This document shows positions 13,201 to 25,200 of a stretch of 64,000 nucleotides of DNA, piece by piece (position 1 is the stretch's first letter; each line of letters opens with the position of its first letter). The DNA comes from Amphiura filiformis (Eukaryota; Echinodermata; Ophiuroidea; Amphilepidida; Amphiuridae). The notes beneath the pieces are model-generated. The model made no database searches. It saw nothing but the letters and a program-made list of their open reading frames with translations, and had not been told where the DNA came from. The translations under genes were made by a program, and so were the position numbers. The stretch covers positions 50,364,052-50,428,051 of the forward strand of contig NC_092635.1 of the NCBI RefSeq assembly GCF_039555335.1, in the 5' to 3' direction.

Positions 13201-16200
13201 GTAATATGGAATTTTTGGCCAAAAAACGAAAATTTCACTTTGACCCCCCCTCCACTGGGATTTTTTTTACGGGAAAATCAGTGGAGGTGTGCAGGAAAAA
13301 TGAAGTGATTTGCGAAAAAACAGGAAAAAACCAACTTTGAATGTGATTGGTCAGAAGCCAATAGCGACTGCTTGGTTACCATGGCAACGGTTTTATTACC
13401 TTCATAACATGGCCAACATATCCCTACATAAGCACAAACTAACTTGAGATTGTATCATGAAAGGTTTTGGAGATATTTGCAAAAATGTTGGAATTCATGA
13501 TTTCCCTAAACCTTGCCTTTCGAACCACCTTAACCCAGAGAACTAAGTATAATAATTTTCACTTCTGTTTCTTAGATGCCCAAAATGGAAAATCATTGCA
13601 ATAAACATCTTTATTCTGAATATGTTGCATGTTTATAATAGGTGTACCAAAAGGAGCAAGGATTACACACAAACAATTCATATCTGAAATAGGCGCAGTT
13701 CACACGATTGGTGCGGTACGTATTCAAGTGCTATTCTGAGTATCTTACAATTTATCAAATTATACTAAAGTTATTCATCATTCATATGCAAACAAAATGA
13801 TACACAATGCATAGAATTAAATATAGAAATAATAAATTTGGCATGGCGGAGCTGGTCAAAAGGCCAAAAAGAAAAATTTGTTGAACCATTGCATTTAACG
13901 ACTACTACTATTGATATAAAAGCACTTATCGTGCTTAATAAAATTAATATAGCGTTATTTCACACAAAAAAAGTAATCATAATTTTAGTGCCTGCTATTA
14001 ATAGAATACCCACATTTAAAAAAAAATTTTTAAATTTAAATGTTTGAATGATTTTTGCATATTTTTTATTTCTTAAGAAAAGTCCTTTCGAAGTAGATCT
14101 AACTTCTTTGGATGAAATTGTGTTTTTGTTTTGCCTTTTGAAGATGACTTTGGAAGTTAACATGGTTCTTGTAATCCATCCAAAATTCACAAGGGCTAAC
14201 ATTGTGTCGCATCGTATATATCAGTATAAAAACATACACTCTAAACTGTTGTGATTTATATGCTCAGATTAAAAATGAATACAGGTTTTATAAGGTGAAG
14301 TATAAGTTATATACATTTTCGTGCTACTTATTTGTTGTAATAAATTCACTTTACTCTTGCTCTATAGACGGTACATGTAATTCAACCTTCAGATGTGCAC
14401 TTTTCCTTCCTGCCATTAGCCCACGTATTTGAGAGATGTAACCAGGTAAGTATAGGATATAAACTATAATTGAAGACAGAGATAAAAAGACTAGTTTGCG
14501 TCTGACGTCACTGTCAATCAAATTCCCTGCGCCCTTTGATTGGTTACTAGCGCGTAAAAGGAAGGACGATTTATCTGGTGCCGATCGGTGAAAAGGAATA
14601 GCACTAAATGGTGAAAAAATATGTACGGTACTTTTACAAGGCAAAAAGCAACTTTTCTAGGCATTGTTGACATGGTGCCTTCGTGAAAGAAAGTTTCCTA
14701 CTATAAAGACCTAACTTTTGAGATGGTTTGTATGTTTGAAGGTGCAAAATTAAAGATAAGGCGCCCGCTTTTAATACCGCGTTCATCAACTCATATCATC
14801 GATCACGACACTTGTAAACAATCCGTGCCCGAGTTTGATTGACAGATGATGTCAGACGCAAACTAGTCTTTTTATCTCTGTCTTCCAGTATATGCATAAA
14901 ATTGGGTGTATAGAAAAAGAAGTAATGGCTGCCAGATATCATCTTTTTAGATTGAGTACAACATAGAACACAGAAATTGTCAAATAGGGCAGCTATTGCA
15001 GATTGGACCCTCTGGCCCTTAACCCTTGGAAATGGTTGCATATCTAATGGCTTAATTCAATAACCTCAAGTCAACAAGAATTGCTTAGAAATTAACTTCA
15101 AGTTGTGGAATTAGTGTAACTTTAGAATATATTGAAATGTTTTTTATTACGAAATGATTTCTGAAGACATTCCTATACTGTGTTTGTCCAAGGGGATATC
15201 TTACAGGAGCTGTTCAAAGTTGGTTACCCCTTGCTTACTGAAGATTCGGTGGCTCTGAAAAGAGCTGTTCAGTGACCTGTAACTTGATATGCCTACTTGT
15301 TTGTCACAACTCACCTTGCAGACATGTGAAAAATAAACCATAGGACTTGTGACTTACATGAAACAACCAAAAGTAAAATGTTTTCATTATGTACATTATT
15401 AAGTATTTCTTTTCTACTTGTCTAAAATATCTGTAATATAAAATATTGAATGACCAAACTACATTGCTTTAACTAACTTTTTTTCCAGTATGAAATGATT
15501 TGTGAAGGTGTTCAAACTGGTTTCTTCCAAGGAGATGTCAAACTCCTTAGTGACGATATGCAAGCATTGAAACCCAGTATCTTCCCCTGTGTTCCACGCC
15601 TTATGAATAGGATCTATGATAAAATCTCATCAGGAGTCAATAATGCTAGTGCATTAAAGAGGGGGCTATTCAACATAGCATTCAACAAGAAAAAGGCACA
15701 AGTCTTACAGTAAGTTTATACATATGATATGCTCATCCAACTTACTACTTAAACACGTTCAAGTAATATCACTTCAAGTGATGTCATCACTTGAAGTAAT
15801 TTTTCAACAACAACAAAATTTGTTTGTTTACTGTTTCCTGTTAATTGCAGTAATAAATTATGTAAAGATTAAAAATTTGCCACTCTGTCAGCTCATCCCT
15901 CCTGGGTTAGTGGTAAGGGTCACTTCATAATACAATGGCCCCAAATTCCTGTTTCCACCTTTTGTGAAAAAAATCCTTTCTATTTTAGCAGGGATAACAG
16001 GTGATTGAGATACTATGTATTTGATGGTATCACTTGAAGTGGTAATTTGGAAGAGCATATATCCATACTTGCAAATTATCACATAGCATAGTATTGAATT
16101 CTTAGCCACTTATACTCAATGCTACGCTTGCCCAAGATCCCAACAGTTGAAGGAAGCTTGTAAGTACCTGCTCTGCAGCAGACTGATGATGATGATAATG

Positions 16201-19200
16201 ATGATGACTCAATGCTGACTCAACATCCATCAATGGCATAACCTGTTTTCAGTGCCGCCGAGAGCCATTATGGGCCAGGGCCCCCTTTTATACAGGCCCT
16301 CCGAGGTCTCCTTTCTTTGGCTTTTATGGGCCCTTAAGGTATGTTTTCTTTATTTTTACGGGCCCCTAGGACCCAGGCACAGGGTAATGCACCCCCTTAA
16401 TTCCTTGTCGGTGGAACTGCCTGTTGTTCTTTAATGAAGTTTATTAATGGAAGTGTCACTAAATGTGGACCGTTGTAACATTACAAATTTTACAATTTGA
16501 ATTCTTGCCTGTGAAAATTGATGAGAGCCCATAGTGATAAAAACAAGAGCCCAACTGACCCTCTCTGATTTTCAGGGTGGGATTTACCTTTTTGGAGACC
16601 CTGGGCCAGGTCAAAATTTGGAGGCCCCTCAAGTGGCCAAGTTTTTAGATTTTACTAGGACATTTGCATGCAAAGAATTTTTAAGTTTAGACTATTTTAG
16701 CACAAATTGTAGTTGAATTTTGCTATATAACAGGCCAGTGCACGCAAAGCGCGCACAATTTTGCAATTTTCGTACCCTATTTTGGCCCAAAACATGGTGT
16801 TTTTCGGCTACAATGGAAGATGCACACTGCACAGGGCAATTTTGGGGCCCTGGGCCTGGGCCCATCTGGCCCTATGGTAAATCTGGCCCTGCAGATTTTG
16901 ATATTCAGAAAAAAGTTTAAAATTAATTGAATCTACTACAAATCCTTTGATAGATATAACCAACACTAAACCTGGATGAATATTATTATTAGAATTAATA
17001 TTGTGACATTTTTGTCATTATTTTGCAGAGGAATTACCACAAGAAATTCAATCTGGGACAAAATAGTCTTCAACAAGTTTCAGGTAGAGTATATTTAGAG
17101 AATAAAGGTATTGTTTTTAGCCGCTGGAGTGCATCTATCATCTCATATAACACGGGCGACATCATTATTTTAAGTAAATTTACGCCAAAAATAATGATGT
17201 CGCCTGTTATATGAGACGATAGATGCAACGACAGCTGCTAAAAACAATACCTTTATTCTCATTCTTAAACATTTCAATTCAAATATAAATATCATACAAA
17301 TTTTAATCAAATTAAATCCTACATTTTGCAATGAATTACCTAGGGCTTAAAATCGATCAGTCCCGTTGTTGCTGTGCGCCTCTGATTGGTCCATATAGCG
17401 AGTATGTGTATCGCGTCGACGCACACACGCTGTCCCGTGTGATATCGTGTCATATCACATGGGTAAAGCTGGATAAGAACCAATAAGATTGCAGGAACAT
17501 TCTCAAGTGTTTAAGAATATATTTTATAACACAAGAATAAAAACATTTATACACAAAATGTTTTGGAAATGTTATGGAAACTTTATCATATTAATTGTCT
17601 ATCTACAACAACTTAATTTTCATACTGTTACCAGCCTGACAGTAAAGTTATCTACACACCATAGGTGTCCTGAACATGTTTTGGATGGGTATTATTAAGC
17701 TATAGGCCTAGCCCTATTTTGACTATGCTATGTTACCTACTGTTTCAGGCTTTGATTGGTGGGCAAGTGGACTGGATGTTCATAGGAAGTGCTCCTATCT
17801 CTCCTGAAGTTCTCTTGTTCTGGAGAGTTGTTATGGGAGCCAATGTAAGTAATACATTTTTTAATACTACAGTCCAACCTCTCTTATCCGGACCTCTTTT
17901 ATATGGATCTCTCTGTTATCCGACTGCTGTGAAATCTTCACAGGAAAACACGTTTTTGATAATTTAACACCTTCATGCGCTGAATGCGTAGAATGACATA
18001 TCTATGTTGCATTTAAGCCATCTTTTAGTGTTTATTACCCCATGTTGAAACGATCTTTTGTTGTCACAATTTCAGTACTTGGGACAGACAATGCAGAATT
18101 ACATGTAATTCACTTATCTGGATTTTTCACTTATCCGGAGAGTGCTTGGTCCCATCATGGCTGGATAAAAGAGGTTGGACTGTAATAACATCTTTCTTTA
18201 CATTATGAAAGCATACACGTCTGGGGTATAATTAAAATTATTTGCAATACAAACACTGTACATCCCAATTGTTCTTTTTTGTATATCCTTCCATAGTAGT
18301 CAAGATGTACATAATAACATTAGGTTAATGCCCTGAAATTTGAATCCTAGCAGGATTCTTATGGGGAGAGTCAACAATTAAATAAAATGGACTCATATAC
18401 CATGATCAATATGAAATTGTTGTAAGGCTGAGATATCTAGTCAAAATAAATCAAACAATTCATAAATGGTCAGACAACCATGATATTATGCCTGCATGTA
18501 CATTGACACAAGCAAAAGACATACTAACAATAGGACCCAAGATGGAACCCTGGTGAACACCACTTTCTTACTATCACATTGGTAATGTTGTCATTTTGAT
18601 ACATTTCAGATTCATGAAGGTTATGGTCAGACAGAGAGCACCTGTGCAGCTACCCTTACATTGGCAGGAGATACATCACCAGAAGGTCATGTGGGTCCCC
18701 CATTACCTAATACCAACATAAAGCTGGTGGATGTCGCAGAAATGAACTACTTTGCCAAGGATGACAAAGGAGAGGTATGAAATGTGTAAAGAGAATAATA
18801 CTACACTTGCTTCACATTCGAGGAACACATTGTGGTAAAAATAAAACCAAAACAAACATTCACTTATTTAATGATTAATTATAGATTTTCTGTTCAAGTA
18901 CTTATATACTATAATATTTCAGGTAGATCTTTGCTCACAAGTTTTATCAGCCATTGTGAATAGGTTCAACTCAAATCAGGTTCAAATCAGTTGATAGCAC
19001 AATTCCTAAGAGTTTACATACTCAGCCATGATTCTCACACACCCAACCCACAAAAAATATTTAATTTCTTGAGCCATCAACATGAATGATACCTTTTCCA
19101 AAAGATGAGATTTTTCCAATCCAATAAACACATCACTAATTTAAAGAGGAAGCCCCATCAGAGCAGTCCTTCTGGGGCAAACCAAACCTTAGTTTTTGCC

Positions 19201-22200
19201 AAACCAATGACCCTGGTATGGTATAAATATAGGTATTAGCTAAGTCATGCACTTGTAAATTGTCACTGAATAATTTGATAACCAGGCAGGTTTGGTTTAT
19301 CCCAGAAGAACTGCTCTAATGGGCTTCCTCTTTAAGTAAGTCTGTATTTTTTAATTATGGTAAATTGTATTGAATTAAACATAAAACTGATCAACTGGAC
19401 TCACATTTATTTGAGAGGCTACAGTATCGCACCTAATCCATTTTGTTTTTTTATTTCGTCTTATGATCTGGCGGCAAAAGGTCGTTGACCTGTGACAAGG
19501 TGGTGTTGCCAGAGGTCGTGGATCTTGAGTCGAACTTCTTAGGAATGTTCTTGATGACAGAATTGTAAGCCCCCGCCAAGTTATGGCGAAGACCGCCTTC
19601 CCTGTTTAGTGAAGGTTGTTCTTTCTTGACGTAAATTGCTTATTTGACGCCCCTTTCAAACCTCCTGCGTTCTCCGTCTAAAATCACAACATCTTGGTTG
19701 TCAAAAGTGTGATGTGTACTGTCCAAATGCGTGAACACGGCTGAATCCCCGCTGATACTGTAGCCTCTCAAATAAATGTGAGTCCAGTTGATCAGTTTTA
19801 TGTTTAATTCAATATTTATTAAACCTGGATGAATGACAACCTTCACAAATGTATGGTAAATTGTATTACACTTTTTATTTACAGATATGCCTGAAGGGTC
19901 CCAATGTATTTCCTGGATACCACAAGAATGAGGAGAAAACTAAAGAAGCAATTGATGAAGATGGCTGGTTACATACAGGAGATATTGGTGTCTGGCTTCC
20001 AGTAAGATATAATTATATATTGTACCATAATTATTTGAGCTAATTAGTGTCCCTCCCCTACAGGGGCGTCTATTCATCCAAAATTACATTTTTGGACAAA
20101 TAAAAAATGAAAATTTCACCCATAAATCTTAATGTATTGATGATTTTGTTCATAAAAGTATAAAAATCCATGTTCCACATTATTCCCCACACCAAATATC
20201 AAGTTTCTAGTGCATTTACTTTCAAAGATATAGCCAGTTAAAATGTGACATTTGGGGGTAAAAAATTGGGAAAATCCTTAAATAGTGTTAATTTGTATGA
20301 CATTAATCTACACTTCATGTAGATCCTAAGTCATGTCCATAATCACTGTTTCTGATGTTATTCCTTTTAGAATGGATGTTTGAAGATTATTGATCGCAAG
20401 AAACACATCTTCAAGTTAGCTCAGGGAGAGTATGTTGCACCAGAGAAGATTGAAACCATATATTGTGAGGATACATTGGTAGCTCAGGCATATGTACATG
20501 GTGAAAGTCTTAAGGTAAGCTCCATTTATCCACTCACATAATTTGTTCCATTTTTAGTAATGTAATGTAGTAACTACATACAACTAATAAGGTAGACACT
20601 GTGTTTGCGGGTGTAAAAATTCCATGCAAATCCAACAGACCATACACTGTAAAAATAGCAGAGCAACACATAATTAACATGTTAATTGTGTTAATTTATA
20701 AACACTAAAACACATAAAAATATGAAGATGTTTATGTTTTTTAACACAAGATAGTGTTAAAAACACACTTTTAAGACTGTTGTGTTAAAAAACATGAATG
20801 TCTTCATTTTTTATGTGTTTTAGTGTTTCTAAATTAACACACCTCTACCTTCACTGTACAAACCTTAGCCATTAAAGTGTTCAAGTGTGTATAAGTGTTG
20901 CTTTGCTGTTTTTGCAGTGTAAGATGGACAAAACCTTTCAGTTCATATTGTTAATATTTCTGATAATGGTTTAAGGGTATTCTCCCAATTTGTCAACCAA
21001 ATTAAATAACTTCAAAAATAAATTTTTTTGGTTTGCAATGGACCTTTAAATCTGGGAAACAAAGTTGTTATGTTAAGGGGAACAACCCATTAGTCTAAAG
21101 GGTCATTAGTCCCGGTCATTAGTCAGAAAAGTTAGGGTTTAGGCCATTTTAAGTTAGGATTAGGGATAAGGTTAGGGTAAGCGCTACGGTTAGAATTAGG
21201 ATTAGAGTCAGTGTTATGTTTAGGGTTACTAAGGGTTAGGGTTGTCTTTGAAAATGTCAATTTAGATTTCTTAATAAAAAAACTGCCTTTTTTGATGTGA
21301 TAGGTATTTTGTTTAAAAAATTGTAAGTTACAAATGCAGTGAAAAACAAATTTTAAATGTAAAGTTGAAAACTAACAAGATCAAATTGACATGTTGCACA
21401 TCTTCTCACAGGCCAGTATAATTGCAGTCATTGTGCCGGAAGAAGAGGAATTGAAGAAATTTGGTGAGAGAGAAGGTCTAAAAGGGGACTTTAAGGAGCT
21501 ATGTGCACAGAAGGTAAGTTAAAAAAAGCTAAATTAGGTGTTTAATTGTTAAAGGGCTATAGTTCAATATGGTGGCAATAAAAATTGGTAACAATTGTTC
21601 CACTGTCTACTGCCTTTGAATTGTGGAGCAGATTCAGCGGATGACAAAGACCTCACAGATAGTTCCAATAAGTTATGCCTGCGGCTGACATTGAATGATT
21701 CAAAAAGAAAGAAACACACAAAAAATCATGTTGTAGATATCACTGAAAAAAAAGGAACACGCATGATAGTGATATCTTGGACATTACAATTCCACCTTCC
21801 TTAACCCTAACCCCCTAAGGGCTTTTCGGCAACGGGAAGGGAAAGAAGGAAAGAATAAAGAGAGAAAAGAAGGAAAGAAGTTGTTTGCTCTGGGTGGGAT
21901 TCGAACCCGAGACCCCTCGCATGCCAAGCACTCGGTCGGCGACACTTTGCCACAGGTCTTGGGCTTCGCTGGCCAGCGAAACCGTGCCATTTTGGCGTTT
22001 AAATAATCTTAATTGGACGTTTCATTCCAGAGATATGGCCTTTTGAGTGTTACGGTTTTATATAGGGCTGCTTGAACATGTTAAAAAGTTAAAGTCCAAA
22101 AAGGATTACTAACAGAAAGTGCAATTTTAAGGTACTTTTTCTTAATGTATTTATTAACTAGCGTTATCTGGAACAATATATTTGCTTATAACAACATGAA

Positions 22201-25200
22201 AATAAGATCATTTCTTGAAAATTTAATCGATTTTGTTGACATACAACAAAAAATATAAGACCTCAAAACCCATGTTTTGTTTGGTGAAACCGCAAGCATG
22301 ATCATAGATGGAGATGAACAATAAGTGCATTATTTCAAATGAATGGCGGTAGTCTTAAACATTGTTCAATCTTTTACGGTCAGCACATTTTATCTTCAAA
22401 AATTATTATATTTCATCATGGCATAAGTTTGGTAATATTAATCACTACCAATTTTGAGAAATTTGCTCCAACTCAAAGGTTATCTTTAATACATTGAGCA
22501 ATACACTGTGTGTGCATGGAAGCCGTGATGGATAGCATATGAAATGGACATGGTAGTGAGAAGTGCATGATTTGAGATGGGCATGTAGGCTTAAACATTC
22601 TTAAATTTCTTAACATCCTGTACATTTTGTCTTCAAAATAGTTACATTTTATGACTATGTAAGTTTGCTTGTCTGATTCACTCCAAATTCGGAAATAATT
22701 GCGTTTGAACACCTGATGCACGGAATGGTGTCACTTCAACCTGTTGTAGTTCTCATCTCATTAAATTTTTCATTAAAAAAGTTGATCTCTGCATGGAGGA
22801 AGGTCCTCTCTCTTTACTGACCAATCAGGAAAAAGTTTGGTTAATGTTTTCCAGTGAATCAGGAATTTCTTGAAACACCCTGATATAGGCCTACATTTGG
22901 ATCAAAAACAAGTATGTACGCCATTTAACAGGCCTGGGATTTCTTGTATCGATCAGTTTCTCCATAGACAATACGTGTGAGTGCACGCACACAGTAAATG
23001 AAAAATCGTTCTAGTGGAAACTGTATGGACAGTGGGCATCCCTACACTTAGGGCGATTGCGTCATCACACCACGTGGGATGCATGCACGAACAGCGCATA
23101 TATCAAGTAGTATTTTGTAGTATTCAGGCGGGTTAGGGTTAAGGAAGCCTATACTGAGTTTCGATAGTGGTAACCTAACCCTAACCCCCTAAGGGCTTTT
23201 CGGCGACGGGAAAATTTAGCACTGTAAACAATCTGCTTAACAGATCTGTGAAGTCTCTGCCAATGCATGATTCAGCTAGTGAGCTAAGTAACAAATTTTC
23301 AAGCTTTTTCAAAACTAAGATTGATAAAATTATGGTTGAACTTAATGAAAATGTTTGTAATGACGAAGCAATTTTCAGCGAAGATCATGAAACGACTCAT
23401 GTGTTAAATTGTTTCTCTCTTGCTACGGTTGAGGAAGTTGAACAGGTCATGCGTAAACTTTCCAACAAGACGTGTTTGCTCGACCCCTCCCTACTTGGAT
23501 TTTGAAACAAAACATATCCACTGTTTCACCACTGATAACTATGATTGTCAATGCTTCCCTGCAAGAGGGTATTTTTCCTAATGCTTTCAAAAAAGCAATT
23601 GTTAGACCTGTGTTGAAAAAATCCACTCTTGATGTGAATGTTTTGAAAAATTATAGGCCAATCTCAAATATTCAGTTTCTTGCCAAACTTATTGAATCCA
23701 TTGTGGCTACCAGACTTAAGGACCATTTGTATGATCATAGTTTATCTGAGAGTTTTCAAAGTGCTTACCGAAAAGGACACAGCACTGAAACTGCGTTGTT
23801 GAAAGTTAAAGGAGACATCTTGAGTATGCTTGATCAAAACAAAGTTGTTCTTATGGCTATGTTAGATCTTACGGCCGCCTTTGACACCATCAACCATGTT
23901 ACTCTCTTCGGTCGCCTCAGTAAAACCTTTGGCGTGTCTGGTGCCCCACTGGATTGGTTTAAATCCTACATGCAAAATCGCAGCAGTCGTGTTATTAGTA
24001 ATGAAACTTTATCAGAAGAAATCAAACTTGAATGTGGAACACCCCAAGGATCCATCATGGGGCCTCTTCAATTTACTACGTATATCCAACCAATTGGTAA
24101 CATCATTCAAAGCACAATTTATTTTTTCACATTTATGCCAACGACACCCAGATATACTGTGCCTATGATCCAAAGAAACCGGGTGAAAACATTTCTGCTA
24201 TTCATCGTCTTCAAGCTTGTATACAGGAAATTAGTTGCTGGATGAAATTAAACAAATTAAAGTTAAATATGGACAAAACTGAATTTATTTTATTTGGTTC
24301 ACCACATAATACCAGAACATACTCTACCGATCATCTGACAGTTGGAAATTCTATTGTAATGCCAGCTGCATCCGTTCGCAAACTAGGTGTTCACCTGGAC
24401 TCAACATTATCAATGAATACTCATGTCTCCCATTTGTGTAAAACTCTGATTTTTCAACTAAGGAACATTTCTCGCATTAGGAGATATTTAGATAAAGACT
24501 CATGTAATCACATTGTTCGTGCACTTGTTACATCTCGTCTGGACTATGGCAACTCACTTTTAACTGGAACTACAGAAACCAATCTTAACAAGCTTCAACG
24601 CATTCAAAATCGGGCCGTCCGTCTTATTTGTGGTTTAAAGCGACGTGATCATATTTTTTCTCATCTTACTGAGCTTCATTGGCTTCGGTTAAAGAACGCA
24701 TAAAGTTTAAACTTCTCACCATCATATTTCAGTGTGTGCATGGGTTAGCTCCAACTTATTTGCAGGATTATGTTCATCTTTATTCATCTGTTAACACCAG
24801 ACATCATTTACTTCGTTCTTCTCTTGATACAACCAAACTTGACATTCCATATACAAATCGCTGCCTAGGGGATCAGGCTTTCCATGTTGCTGGCCCTCGG
24901 ATATGGAATACTCTTCCACAGCATATCCGTGAGGCCCCCACCCTTAACCGGTTCAAAGAACTCCTCAAATCACATTTATTTCCTGTTGCATAATATTGTT
25001 TTTGTTTATATTCCATTTGCATGTTTTTGTAGCGTAAGTTTATTGTAGCGTAAAATCTCTTGTAATGCGCTTTGGTATTTCATGATAAAGCGCAATATAA
25101 ATCTTATATGTATATGTATGTATATGTATAAAGAAGGAAAGAATAAAGAGAGAAAAGAAGGAAAGAAGTTGTTTGCTCTGGGTGGGATTCAAACCCGAGA

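Noticed and set aside
19372-19851. A MITE with 70-bp terminal inverted repeats
   Set aside because: The 16-bp target duplication lies outside and the interior codes for Penelope-like sequence; the inverted arms are better explained as an end inversion during insertion.
21801-21830. Telomere end or chromosome break at CCCTAACCC
   Set aside because: It is the terminus of a TTAA-flanked element with an inverted partner at 23130.
21888-21962. A functional tRNA-Ala gene
   Set aside because: A and B boxes are present but the acceptor and D stems do not pair properly, and there is no T-run terminator.
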